64,000 bases of DNA, taken from Mucilaginibacter paludis DSM 18603. Its GTDB lineage: Bacteria; Bacteroidota; Bacteroidia; Sphingobacteriales; Sphingobacteriaceae. The notes below the pieces were generated by a model. That model saw only the letters and a program-made list of their open reading frames with translations. It did not search any database and was not told the origin of the DNA. The translations under genes and the position numbers were made by a program. The stretch lies in assembly GCF_000166195.2 (NCBI RefSeq), contig NZ_CM001403.1, positions 3,862,432 to 3,926,431 of the forward strand, given 5' to 3'. Shown one piece after another: positions 37,918 to 47,472 of the stretch (positions are counted from its first letter, which is position 1; each line of letters opens with the position of its first letter).

Positions 37918-38145
37918 TTAATTTAAAGTGAGCATAAGGCCAATTACTATGACGGCGTGGACTTTTTCTACCGCTTTGCCTCAATCTTTTGCAATCGAGC
38001 CCAAATTATAAATGGTCGCCAGGCATTGAATTTTCAAATTCCTTTACGACTGGACATGTTATTTCAGAAAAAGTTCATCAAAGTACAACATTATTGTTTT
38101 TTCTGATTCGTGGTCGTCGTAATTACAATCATTATAAACCAATAA

Positions 38146-38161
38146 TTACAATCGATTGTAA
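38146..38161. promoter_or_regulatory. LacI-type operator upstream of GH43, perfect 16-bp palindrome
   Basis: TTACAATCGATTGTAA is a perfect palindrome, 163 bases upstream of the original GH43 start. It is the best copy in the window and closely matches TTGCAATCGATTACAA in front of lacI. Confidence 0.7.
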
Positions 38162-38413
38162 AAAGTAAATTATTACGTATATTTATTTAATAAACCAGTA
38201 AGGACTTCTTCGGTAGATTGTAATAAGCCAATCCGGCATCGGTAATTTGTGGTAAAACCTTCTGATTTATTAAATTAAAAGCCTGTAAATCAATAAATTA
38301 CTCATAAATTATTTTGAATCGAAATGAAAATATTTAAACCTCTTGCCCTAGCCATTACAGGCTGCCTATCGATCAGTCAAACTTTTGCACAACAAAAAAA
38401 ACAGACTTATCTA

Positions 38414-39613
38414 GTGTCGCGTCAATTTGATATTGTCGTATATTTATTATACCTTTATCATCCAAAACGGATATGATAAAGTATAGAGTAACGTTAACAG
38501 AAGAAGAGCGGGGGCGGCTAAGTGCAATAATCAGCAAGGGTTCTCACAGTGCCCAACAGTATCGCAATGCTTATATTTTATTGAATTGCGATGAAAGTGG
38601 ACTTGGGGAAAAGATCATCAACGAAGAAGTCAGCCGTGTTTTAAAAGTAAGCATGCGAATGATTGACCGGGTCAAACAGCGTTTTGTTGAAGACGGTTTT
38701 GAAGCGTGCCTGGACCGTAAGCCTATAATCAAGACAAAAGCAAAAAAAATAGACGGGGAAGCCGAGGCGCATTTAATAGCATTAAGTTGTGGCAAAGCAC
38801 CCGAAGGCTTTTCAAAATGGTCGCTACGTTTATTGGCTGATAAAATGGTTGAGTTGAAATATGTAGAAGATATTTCCTATGAAACGATAAGAAAGACGTT
38901 AAAAAAAACGAGTTAAAACCCTGGAAAGTAAAAGGCTGGGTAATACCACCGCACCAAAGCAGTGATTTTGTTGCTAATATGGAGCATTTGCTGGATGTAT
39001 ATAAACGACCTTATAGCCAAGAGTTTCCGGTCGTTTGTATGGATGAGTCCCCAAAACAGCTGATTACAGAAACACGGTTGCCCATCCCAATGAAACCCGG
39101 ACAAGATGCTCGGGAAGATTTTGAATATGCGCGTTGCGGGGTAGCCAATATATTCTTGGCATCAGAGCCATTGAACGGGAAAAGATATGTGGAGGTGACA
39201 GAACGGAAAACAAAAACAGACTGGGCAAAATTCATCAAACAAATAGCCGACGATTGGTACCCGAAAGTCACTAAAATAACCTTGGTAATGGATAACCTTG
39301 GCACACATAAACCAGCAGCGTTGTACGAGGCCTTTGAGCCGAAAGAAGCCAAACGACTAAGGGACAGGTTTGAATTTGTTTACACCCCAAAGCATGGCAG
39401 TTGGTTGAACATGGCAGAAATAGAGTTAAATGTTTTGATGGGACAATGTCTAAACCGAAGGATTGACAATATCAAAAAGATGCAAAAAGAAGTGTTGGCC
39501 TGGCAAACCCACCGAAACAATAAAGAAGCTACCATTAACTGGCAATTTACAAATGACGATGCAAGGATTAAACTCAAACGCCTTTACCCGACAATTTTAA
39601 CTTGACGTGACAC
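38414..39613 (+). mobile_element. IS630-family insertion sequence, 1200 bp
   Basis: The element begins GTGTCGCGTCAA (38414) and ends with the inverse of GTGTCACGTCAA (39613). Over 25 terminal bases 21 agree. It is flanked by TA on both sides (38412-38413 and 39614-39615), the target duplication typical of IS630/Tc1-mariner elements. It carries one DDE transposase in two overlapping frames. The intact ends and clean target suggest a recent insertion. Confidence 0.93.
38473..39605 (+). CDS. IS630-family DDE transposase, made by -1 frameshifting
   Basis: Frame one (38473-38916, 147 residues) has the helix-turn-helix DNA-binding part. The second frame (208 residues from ATG 38979; open from 38907) has the DDE catalytic domain with VCMDESPKQ, LVMDNLGTHKP and WLNMAEIEL. 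A run of eight A (38901-38908) followed by C sits just before the first stop. A -1 slip there gives ...KTLKKNELKPW... and one protein of about 377 residues. IS630 members are known to use such slippage. The DDE triad is complete, so the element may be active. Confidence 0.88.
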
Positions 39614-40604
39614 TAGCTGAACCGCTTATCAGATCAATCTATACCGCCGATCCATCGGCCCACGTTTTTAACGGCAAGATATACATTTACCCATCGCATG
39701 ATATTGACGCGGGCATCCCCGAAAACGATAACGGCGATCATTTTGCCATGCGCGATTATCATATTCTATCGATGGATAAAATTGGCGGCAAAGTTACCGA
39801 CCATGGTGTAGCAATTGATATTGAAGATATACCGTGGGCAGGTCGCCAGCTATGGGCTCCCGATGCCGCGTATAAAAACGGCACTTACTTTTTATACTTC
39901 CCCGTAAAAGATAAAAGTGACGTGTTCCATATCGGTGTGGCTACTTCAAAAAATCCGGCAGGGCCATTTAAGGCACAACCACGACCTATACCGGGCAGCT
40001 TCAGTATCGATCCTGCTGTGTTTACCGATACGAATGGTTCGTCGTACATGTACTTTGGTGGCATATGGGGCGGACAACTGCAACGCTGGGCAACCGGCAA
40101 GTACGATGCCAATGGTTCAAAAACCGACTTAGGTAAAGACAATGAACCTGCCCTAAGCTGTAAAGTGGTAAAAATGAGTAAGGATATGCTGCATTTTGAC
40201 GGTAAGGTTAAAGATGTCATCATATTGGATAAACAAGGCAAGCAATTACTGACTAAGGATCACGACCATCGCTTTTTTGAAGGCTCGTGGATGCATAAAT
40301 ATCACGGCAAGTACTACTTTTCGTACTCAACAGGTGATACTCATTATTTGGAATATGCCATTGGCGACAAGCCATTTGGCCCGTTTGTATACCAGGGCAT
40401 ATTTATGAAACCCGTACAAGGCTGGACAACCCACCACTCTATTGTTGAGTTTAAAGGTAAGTGGTATATTTTCTATCATGATACCGAACTATCTGGCAAA
40501 ACTCACCTGCGTAATATTAAAGTAACCGAGCTGCATCACAATGCCGATGGCAGTATCGCTATGATTGACCCGTTTAAAAAGTAAATAAGATAAATAGCTT
40601 TAGT

Positions 40605-42539
40605 ATGAGATCACTAACCACGCTGCTGACAGGCATTTTACTGCTTTTATTTACCACTATAAACGCGCAAATACGCCTGCCTTACCTGGTTAGCGATGGT
40701 ATGGTGCTGCAACGCGATAGCAAAGTAAACATTTGGGGCTGGGCAGCGCCTGCCGAAAAGGTAAGCATCGCCTTTAATGGCAAAACCTACAAAACCACTA
40801 CAGGGGTCGACGGTAAATGGATCTATGCCTTACCGGCGATGAAAACCGGAGGCCCGTATACTATGGATATCAGCGGAAGCAACCGCGTTACTCTCCATAA
40901 TATTTTAGTTGGCGATGTCTGGTTTTGCTCAGGTCAATCGAACATGGTGGTCAAGGTGGAGCGTGTTAAAGAAAAATATCCTGACGAGATTGCCTCGGCA
41001 AATTACCCGCAGATCCGTAATTTTCTCATCCCGACAGCGTCTGATGTTTCCAAGATCCACAACGATCTCCCTCCCGGCAAATGGATGGAAGCTAGTCCCA
41101 AAAACGTGGGCGATTTTGGTGCAGTAAGCTGGTTTTTTGCTAAACACCTATACCTCAAATATCATGTGCCGATTGGTATTATCAACTCGAGTGTAGGCGG
41201 CACACCTATACAGGCATGGATAAGCGCCGAAGGTATTAAACAAATCCCACAATATGCAAAGCGGTTGGAGCAGTTTCAGGATACAGCTTATCTTAACAAG
41301 ATAATGAAACCGATGCGTCCTACACCAAAACCATTTAAACAATTAGATAAAGGCCTTAACGGCGATATAAAATGGTTCGACGTTAATTATGTACCGAAAG
41401 ACTGGCACCACTTCTGGTTGCCGGGCTACTGGGCAGACCAGGGCATTAAAGGTTTAAATGGCGTGGTGTGGTTCCGTAAAGAAATAGAGGTACCAGCAGG
41501 TATGACGGGCCAACCGGCTAAATTGTTGATGGGCCGTATTGTTGATGCCGATCAGGTTTATGTGAATGGCGTATTGGTTGGCAATACCACTTACCAGTAC
41601 CCCCCTCGTCGTTATACGATCCCGGCAAACCTTTTAAAAGCCGGTAAAAATATTATTGTGGTACGCATAACCAATACCATCGGGAAAGGTGGCTTTGTGC
41701 CTGATAAGCCGTATAACCTTATAGTAGACGATCAAAAAATTGACCTCCGGGGCGATTGTCAATATAAAGTTGGTCAAGCCTATGCGCCGGGTGATATCCC
41801 TTTTGGTGGCGGATTTTCGGCACAAAACGAACCGACAGGTTTATACAATACCATGGTGGCACCGGCCATTAATTATACCATAAAAGGTTTTGTTTGGTAC
41901 CAGGGCGAGGCGAATACCGGCAGGGCTGCTGAATACAATCAATTACTGCCGGCGTTAATTGCCGACTGGCGCGCCAAATGGAACGAGGGTACATTACCTT
42001 TTTTATATGCGCAGTTACCCAACTTTATGGAAGTACAATACTTACCATCCGAAAGCCAGTGGGCCGAGTTACGCGAAGCAGAATTAAATTCGCTATCGGT
42101 GCCCAATACGGGCATGGCTGTTGCCATCGACGCCGGCGAATGGAACGATATACACCCCCTAAGTAAAAAACCAATAGGCGAACGCCTGGCGCTTGCAGCA
42201 GAGAAGCTGGCCTATGGCGACAATAACATCGTAGCATCCGGGCCAATTTATCAATCGGCAAAAGTAGAAGGCGGTAAGATCACCATCACTTTTAGCAACA
42301 TCGGCGGCGGTTTAATAGCCAAAGGCGGTGGCGAACTCAATCAGTTTGCTATTGCCGGTGCGGATAAAAAGTTTGTTTGGGCAAAAGCGGTTATTGATGG
42401 CGACAAGGTCATCGTATCCAACCCGGATGTAACAAATCCAATGTACGTGCGCTACGCCTGGGCCGATAACCCGGATGGTGCCAATTTATACAACAAGGAA
42501 GATTTACCGGCGTCGCCGTTCAGAACCGACGGTAAATAA
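40605..42539 (+). CDS. Secreted SASA-family carbohydrate acetylesterase
   Basis: The 644 residues have a signal peptide (to TINAQ) and the sialate-O-acetylesterase-like fold: VSDGMVLQRDSKVNIWGWA, the nucleophile block FCSGQSNMV, SVGGTPIQAWIS, an inserted beta-sandwich (GLNGVVWFRKEIEVPAG, PRRYTIPANLLKAGKNIIVVRI), FVWYQGEANTGRAAEYNQLLPALIADWR, and the Asp/His block WNDIHPLSKKPIGERLA. Such proteins in xylan loci remove acetyl groups from xylose residues. It follows GH43 by 20 bases, so polar effects of the IS insertion are possible. Confidence 0.92.
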   Translation: MRSLTTLLTGILLLLFTTINAQIRLPYLVSDGMVLQRDSKVNIWGWAAPAEKVSIAFNGKTYKTTTGVDGKWIYALPAMKTGGPYTMDISGSNRVTLHNILVGDVWFCSGQSNMVVKVERVKEKYPDEIASANYPQIRNFLIPTASDVSKIHNDLPPGKWMEASPKNVGDFGAVSWFFAKHLYLKYHVPIGIINSSVGGTPIQAWISAEGIKQIPQYAKRLEQFQDTAYLNKIMKPMRPTPKPFKQLDKGLNGDIKWFDVNYVPKDWHHFWLPGYWADQGIKGLNGVVWFRKEIEVPAGMTGQPAKLLMGRIVDADQVYVNGVLVGNTTYQYPPRRYTIPANLLKAGKNIIVVRITNTIGKGGFVPDKPYNLIVDDQKIDLRGDCQYKVGQAYAPGDIPFGGGFSAQNEPTGLYNTMVAPAINYTIKGFVWYQGEANTGRAAEYNQLLPALIADWRAKWNEGTLPFLYAQLPNFMEVQYLPSESQWAELREAELNSLSVPNTGMAVAIDAGEWNDIHPLSKKPIGERLALAAEKLAYGDNNIVASGPIYQSAKVEGGKITITFSNIGGGLIAKGGGELNQFAIAGADKKFVWAKAVIDGDKVIVSNPDVTNPMYVRYAWADNPDGANLYNKEDLPASPFRTDGK

Positions 42540-42569
42540 ATATCTTAGCAAAACCTAAATTACCCGTTT

Positions 42570-43373
42570 ATGAAAAAGATATCCATTGGCCTGTTGGCTT
42601 CAGCTTTGATGCTCACCAATATATCGGCAATACCACAACAAGGCATTAAGGTTTGGAACAACAAGCAATGCGCGGTGGTGTTAACTTACGATGATGCCGT
42701 GGATATCGATCTGGACAATGTTATCCCTGCGCTCGATTCGGTAAAGCTGAAGGGTACTTTTTATATCATCGGTTCATCGCCTACAGTGAACAACCGGCTT
42801 GATCAGTGGCGGGCAGCAGCTAAAAATGGTCATGAGTTAGGTAATCATGCCTTGTTTCATCCCTGCGATGGTAGCCAGCCGGGCCGCAGCTGGGTATCGC
42901 CCGATCACGATCTGAGTAAGTATACCATTGGCCGCGCGGTTGACGAGATACGAGCCAACAACATTTTATTAAAAGCTATTGATGGAAAGACCGATCGCAC
43001 GTTTGCCTACCCTTGCGGGGATTTAAAAATTGGCGGTGTAGATTTCTATACTGCCCTGCGAAAAGATTTTGCTGGAGCGCGCGGTGTAACCGGCGGCTTA
43101 CAAACCGCGGCACAGGTAGACCTGGATAATATTGATTCGTACATGATCCAAAACCAGCCGGCAGATTATATGATCAACCTGGTCAAAAAAGCGCAGGAAA
43201 CACATACGCTACTGGTATTTCTTTTTCATGGCATTGGCGGTGGCCATAGTATTAACGAAGATCGTAGCGAACACACTAAACTACTACGTTACCTTAAAGC
43301 TCACGAAAGCGACATCTGGGTAGCGCCCATGATTGATGTGGCTAAGGACATCAACGCAGAGCAGGGAAAGTAA
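42570..43373 (+). CDS. Polysaccharide deacetylase-like (CE4/NodB) secreted protein
   Basis: The 267 residues have a signal peptide and a NodB-type fold: AVVLTYDDAVDIDLDNVIP contains the catalytic Asp pair, GTFYIIGSSPTVNNR and HELGNHALFHPC give the metal-binding His residues, and TFAYPCGD and FLFHGIGGGH give the later motifs. It acts outside the cytoplasm on acetylated glycans; acetylxylan esterase activity fits the neighbours. It follows the SASA esterase by 30 bases and is the last gene of the plus-strand group. Confidence 0.88.
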   Translation: MKKISIGLLASALMLTNISAIPQQGIKVWNNKQCAVVLTYDDAVDIDLDNVIPALDSVKLKGTFYIIGSSPTVNNRLDQWRAAAKNGHELGNHALFHPCDGSQPGRSWVSPDHDLSKYTIGRAVDEIRANNILLKAIDGKTDRTFAYPCGDLKIGGVDFYTALRKDFAGARGVTGGLQTAAQVDLDNIDSYMIQNQPADYMINLVKKAQETHTLLVFLFHGIGGGHSINEDRSEHTKLLRYLKAHESDIWVAPMIDVAKDINAEQGK

Positions 43374-43397
43374 CTCTTTAATTATTTGTCAATAGCT

Positions 43398-43530
43398 TGG
43401 GCGTTTCCCTGCGGGCCGCGCTTTCCGCTCATACGCCTACAGGCCTTAGTCACGGGACGGTATCCGCTGCAATCGCTAACGCTTTATTTCTCATCCGTCA
43501 GCCTTCTACAACCTCGCGCTTTCCGGCGGG
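43398..43530. repeat. GC-rich intergenic element, possible dispersed repeat
   Basis: A GC-rich stretch (GGGCGTTTCCCTGCGGGCC, GCGCTTTCCGCT, TATCCGCTGCAATCGC, GCGCTTTCCGGCGGGCC) lies between two convergent genes in otherwise AT-rich intergenic surroundings and reaches into the last codons of GH115. GCGCTTTCCG occurs twice. It looks like the short dispersed intergenic repeats of some Bacteroidota genomes; only this copy is in the window. Confidence 0.4.
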
Positions 43531-46346
43531 CCTAAATAGCTTGGTTTTAATCCGCCGCAATCAAGCACCAATTTCTGCAATACCACGCCAAGACTGATCA
43601 TCCAATATTTAATGGTATGTACGCCAGGTTTTGCAACGGTATGTGTCGACGTTAAAATGTTAACGTTATCGCTTACGTGTTTACCCCAGGCCTTTTGTGA
43701 ATTATCGCCTTGCAGGTTCATCACCTGTGGCTCTTCACCGTCAATCGAAACGGCAAACTTTAAGCCGCCCAGGTTATTAAAATCGAGCGAGGGTGATACA
43801 TAGGTCATCAGTTTAAATTCACCGCTCTTGCTCAGGTTAACCTGATATTCCAGATGGGGCGTCGCGCCACTTAATGTTTGTACAGCTATAACAACCGGGA
43901 ATGTTGTTACAGCCGATAAAGTACGGCCGTGATCGGGCAAAATACCCCATTTGATACCCTCGGCATTTACCGCTTTGGTATAATGCACAGCCTCTATTGA
44001 AACATATCCGTTGGTCTCCGCAAAACCTTTAATGTTTGCAGGCTGGTTATTTATCCAAACCTTAACCGCAACCTCTTTGCCGCTTGGTCCTTTAATGGCG
44101 ATGGGATATTCGTGATTACCCTTTGGCGCTTTCTGCCAATCGACGCTCACCATTAGGCGTTTTTGCTGGCCGACTTTATCGGCCACATTGGTGATATTGA
44201 TAAACGGTTCGGCTTGAATAGTGTACGTAAATGCGGCTTTGCCTTTGTTAAATATCTCGATGTAACGGTTGCCTTTATCTATCGAATTAAATGCAGGCAA
44301 AGTATTACTACCAGCCTCATCCGATCCTTCAACCGCTACGCCCATATCAGCAGCTTCGGGCAGATCGATTTGTTTAACCTCGGGCATTTTGTTAACCAGC
44401 GGCTGCTGCCAGTAAGTATAACCAATATGTGTTTGATCCATCATATGATCCCATTTACCATTAGCCAGAGTATGATTATAGTAATCGGATATCTCGGCAT
44501 CTTTGGCGTACAAAGCTTTTACTTCGTTAGCCGTTTCGTTGGTCGCTGCCCTGCCCTGTTGAGCATATAGCTTGTTTTTGGCAACCGTAAAATACAGCTG
44601 ATTTAAGTTGGCGCATGCCTTTACTGGATGTAATACCAATTCAAAGTAAGCGTCTTTATATTCCGACGGTAGTTTTTTCCAAAGCTGCTCAGCTTCGGTT
44701 GCCAGGTTATTATAGTCGGCTGCTACGGTTTCAAACTCCCGGTAATTTGTTATGCTATAGGTATTCTCATTCAGCAGCTCGGGTTTGCGCCTACCGTTGT
44801 ATTTGGTATATTTTGATAGGATATTGGCAATTTGTACTGCATGCGTTTTAGCAAATTGTTGCGCTGCCCATTCTTCGGTATATTTTTGTAAACCGTTTGC
44901 GGGGATCTTACTCGGGTTCCAGGCATAATCCAAAAAGAACGATATCGGGAATTCCATTGGTTTGATGTCACCCACGTTCACTATCCAAACCTGGTTGGCA
45001 CCATACTCATAAGCCAGGTGCATTTGCTCCCATGTTTTTGATATTGGATTGGTGTTTAACCACTTGTAATTTCGCGGATCGCCCACGTAATCAAAGTGAT
45101 AATAAATACCGTAACCGCCTGCCCGTTTAGGTTCTCCCAGTTTAGGCAGTTTGCGGTTATTACCCCAATTATCATCGCACAATAACAAAGTAACATCATC
45201 AGGTACGCGCAAGCCTTTATCGTAATAATCCTGCACTTCTTTATATAGCGCCCACATTTGCGGCGTTTTTGATGCGTCCTTGCCCGTAACGTCGGCTATA
45301 ATTTGGCGTTGATCTTTTACTATTTTCTCCAGCAAAGCCACGTTGCTGCCTTCGGTCATGGCCATATCGCCATCGCCGCGCATGCCTACGGTAACCAGGG
45401 TTTCTTTGCTGCCCATGTTTTCGATGCCTTTTTTCCAGAAGGCTTTCAGTACATCGGCATTTTTTTCATAATCCCATATCCCGTTGCCATAACGTTTCCA
45501 TTCCTGCTGTGCCCTGTCCATAGGCTCATGGTGCGATGTGCCCATCACAATACCATATTCATCGGCCAAAACCGGGTTCGATTTATCATCATCGTTAAAA
45601 GCATTGTTCCACATTGCCGGCCACAGGTAGTTGCCTTTCAGGCGAAGGATCAGCTCAAATACTTTTTCGTAAGCCAAATGGTTAACCCCGCCAAATTTCT
45701 CTTTCGTCCATCCCGAAAAGGCAGGCGCCTCATCGTTAATAAATATACCGCGGTATTTTACAGCCGGGGTGCCTTGTGTATGCCTGCCGGGCAGCACATA
45801 TAGGTTAGCCTGTTTTTTAACCGGCACATCGGCCCACCAGTACCAGGGCGATACGCCGATTTGTGCCGAAAGATCGTAAATGCCATATATCGTTCCGCGT
45901 TTATCGCTCCCGGCAATTACCAGCGCAGTGCTCACACCGGGCATAGGTTTTTTTACGGTTTGCAGGATAAAGTTTTCCCATTTACCTGCGATTCCGGAAA
46001 CATCCAGCTTATGCGATTTAATCAATCCGTCGATCAATGTGCTTTTACCAATAGTGCCTATCAACACAACTTGTTTTTCGGGCATTTCGTTATTGGTAAA
46101 CAGTTGAGGTCTATTCCCTGTAACTGAAGTAATATCTGTTTGCAGGTCTTTCATCGCTCTTATCACTCCCGGATAATCGTCGTTGCCGCCATAGATGGCT
46201 GCAGGTTTACCCGCAACGGATAGGGCAAAACTACCTGGCGTACTTTGTGCAGATACGTATTTGGGTTCGTCGCCAGCATTGGCTGTAAACCGGCTGATGG
46301 TTGATACCACCACTATCAATAAAACACGAACGATATATGTCTTCAT
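43506..46346 (-). CDS. GH115 alpha-glucuronidase acting on xylan
   Basis: The 946 residues have the normal GH115 length. Visible features are a signal peptide (to FTANAG), an N-terminal alpha/beta domain (IYGGNDDYPGVIRAMKDLQTDI, LIAGSDKRGTIYGIYDLSAQIGVSPWYWWADVPV) and the barrel segments KYRGIFINDEAPAFSGW, YLWPAMWNNAFNDDDK, MGTSHHEPMDRAQQEW, TVGMRGDGDMAM and LLLCDDNWGNNRKLP. A C-terminal jelly-roll ends GGLKPSYLGPPES. GH115 removes 4-O-methyl-glucuronic acid from internal or terminal xylose residues. The product would feed the uxuA step encoded downstream. Confidence 0.96.
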   Translation of the reverse strand: MKTYIVRVLLIVVVSTISRFTANAGDEPKYVSAQSTPGSFALSVAGKPAAIYGGNDDYPGVIRAMKDLQTDITSVTGNRPQLFTNNEMPEKQVVLIGTIGKSTLIDGLIKSHKLDVSGIAGKWENFILQTVKKPMPGVSTALVIAGSDKRGTIYGIYDLSAQIGVSPWYWWADVPVKKQANLYVLPGRHTQGTPAVKYRGIFINDEAPAFSGWTKEKFGGVNHLAYEKVFELILRLKGNYLWPAMWNNAFNDDDKSNPVLADEYGIVMGTSHHEPMDRAQQEWKRYGNGIWDYEKNADVLKAFWKKGIENMGSKETLVTVGMRGDGDMAMTEGSNVALLEKIVKDQRQIIADVTGKDASKTPQMWALYKEVQDYYDKGLRVPDDVTLLLCDDNWGNNRKLPKLGEPKRAGGYGIYYHFDYVGDPRNYKWLNTNPISKTWEQMHLAYEYGANQVWIVNVGDIKPMEFPISFFLDYAWNPSKIPANGLQKYTEEWAAQQFAKTHAVQIANILSKYTKYNGRRKPELLNENTYSITNYREFETVAADYNNLATEAEQLWKKLPSEYKDAYFELVLHPVKACANLNQLYFTVAKNKLYAQQGRAATNETANEVKALYAKDAEISDYYNHTLANGKWDHMMDQTHIGYTYWQQPLVNKMPEVKQIDLPEAADMGVAVEGSDEAGSNTLPAFNSIDKGNRYIEIFNKGKAAFTYTIQAEPFINITNVADKVGQQKRLMVSVDWQKAPKGNHEYPIAIKGPSGKEVAVKVWINNQPANIKGFAETNGYVSIEAVHYTKAVNAEGIKWGILPDHGRTLSAVTTFPVVIAVQTLSGATPHLEYQVNLSKSGEFKLMTYVSPSLDFNNLGGLKFAVSIDGEEPQVMNLQGDNSQKAWGKHVSDNVNILTSTHTVAKPGVHTIKYWMISLGVVLQKLVLDCGGLKPSYLGPPESARL

Positions 46347-46360
46347 AGGTTAGCTTTATT

Positions 46361-47446
46361 CTATTTAAAATCTACAACGCTCCAGTAAGCTTTTTTAGGT
46401 TGCTGGTTTTGATCGAATAATAGTGGATAATTCTTTCTGCCTTTTACAGGATATTCGTCAAGCCAGGTATACTGATCGCATACGTTCCAAAAAGTAACGC
46501 CGGTGATCACCTTTTTGTACTCGCGGAATATTTTAAACACCTCGGTATATTTTTCCAGTTGCTTTTGCTCTAGCTCCGGCGTAAGCTTATCCGATTCGCC
46601 TGGCTTTAGCTGCCGCGGATTTTTCTCCCAGGGGTATATCGACACATCCAGTTCGGTAACCTGAACCTTTAATCCTAAGGACGAAAATTTTTCGATAGTG
46701 GCACGCAGATCCTGAGCCGATGGTTCGTAAACCGACCAATGAGCCTGTATGCCTACGCCATTAACGGGCACTCCCCTGTCAACAAGCATTTTGAGCAATT
46801 TATAAACCCGGTCGCGCTTTTGCGGGCGCTCGGTATTATAATCATTATAAAACAACTGCGCTTTGGGGTCGGCTTCGTGGGCATATTCAAAAGCTTTGAT
46901 AATAAAATCGTCGCCGCATATCTGGTACCATAACGAGTTACGCAAAAATTTGGTGCTGTCGTCGTCAATGGCTTCGTTCACTACGTCCCAGGCATAGATC
47001 TTTCCTTTGTAGCGGTTCACAACGGTATTGATATGATCGTGTAAGCGCTTTAATAAAACAGCCTTAGTAACCCGGCCACCTACCGAATCTTTAAACAACC
47101 AGTAAGGTGTTTGCTCGTGCCAGCATAAATTATGGCCGCGAACCCGCAGGCTATGCGCCTGTGCAAAGTTGACGATCGAATCTGCATCGCGCCAGTTATA
47201 CCTGTTCTCCTGAGGATGGATCGGCCCCATTTTCATGGCGTTCTCAGGCGTAAGGCTGTTAAATTGTGAGATGACAAGGTTGACATTAGCGCCATTTAGC
47301 GTATTTACTGCTACCGCTCCCCCGATAGGGAAATAGTTTTTATAATAATCTTTTAACCCCTTTACAGTGGGGGTGTTTTTTTGCGCTTTCGCAGATGTCA
47401 CAATAAGTGCTGCAATTAAAAACAGCTTCAGGTTTTTGTTATACAT
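46361..47446 (-). CDS. GH10 endo-beta-1,4-xylanase
   Basis: A 361-residue single-domain GH10 enzyme with a signal peptide (to SAKAQ). Catalytic acid/base is Glu158 in WDVVNEAI and the nucleophile is Glu265 in VQVTELDVS. LTPENAMKMG, RGHNLCWHEQTP and VTFWNVCDQYTWL are the usual substrate-binding segments (the last normally reads WGxxDxxSW; here CDQYTW). It cuts the xylan backbone in the periplasm or at the surface. It follows uxuA and precedes GH115 in the same minus-strand group. Confidence 0.96.
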   Translation of the reverse strand: MYNKNLKLFLIAALIVTSAKAQKNTPTVKGLKDYYKNYFPIGGAVAVNTLNGANVNLVISQFNSLTPENAMKMGPIHPQENRYNWRDADSIVNFAQAHSLRVRGHNLCWHEQTPYWLFKDSVGGRVTKAVLLKRLHDHINTVVNRYKGKIYAWDVVNEAIDDDSTKFLRNSLWYQICGDDFIIKAFEYAHEADPKAQLFYNDYNTERPQKRDRVYKLLKMLVDRGVPVNGVGIQAHWSVYEPSAQDLRATIEKFSSLGLKVQVTELDVSIYPWEKNPRQLKPGESDKLTPELEQKQLEKYTEVFKIFREYKKVITGVTFWNVCDQYTWLDEYPVKGRKNYPLLFDQNQQPKKAYWSVVDFK

Positions 47447-47472
47447 ATAAGAAGATTTTTAAATCAGACAGT

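Larger units (their letters stand above)
37612..38323. promoter_or_regulatory. Divergent control region between SusC and GH43 with three LacI-type sites
   Basis: This 712-base AT-rich region has no gene. It carries dyads with the core AATCGATT or close variants at 37721-37734, 37904-37917 and 38146-38161, plus a half site near 37990 and a degenerate copy near 38124. The spacing (183 and 242 bases) would allow looping between bound dimers. The LacI protein encoded at 50624 is the likely ligand. Confidence 0.6.
38324..40584 (+). pseudogene. GH43 xylosidase/arabinofuranosidase gene split by an IS630-family element
   Basis: The 5' part (38324-38413) encodes 30 residues: a signal peptide (MKIFKPLALA...TFAQQ) ending in ...QTYL. 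The 3' part (39616-40584) continues AEPLIRSIYTADPSAHVF to the stop. Removing the 1200-bp insert and one TA joins the two in frame as a 352-residue GH43 enzyme with all three acidic residues in view: YTADPS (base), FSIDPAVF (pKa modulator) and FFEGSW (acid). The remaining 3' fragment could start at GTG 39607 inside the element end but would lack a signal peptide, so secreted activity is probably lost. It was the first gene of a plus-strand operon with the esterase and deacetylase. Confidence 0.92.

Noticed and set aside
37612..38323. Repeated dyads considered as a CRISPR array
   Set aside because: Copies are few, palindromic, of unequal spacing and diverged; they fit operators.
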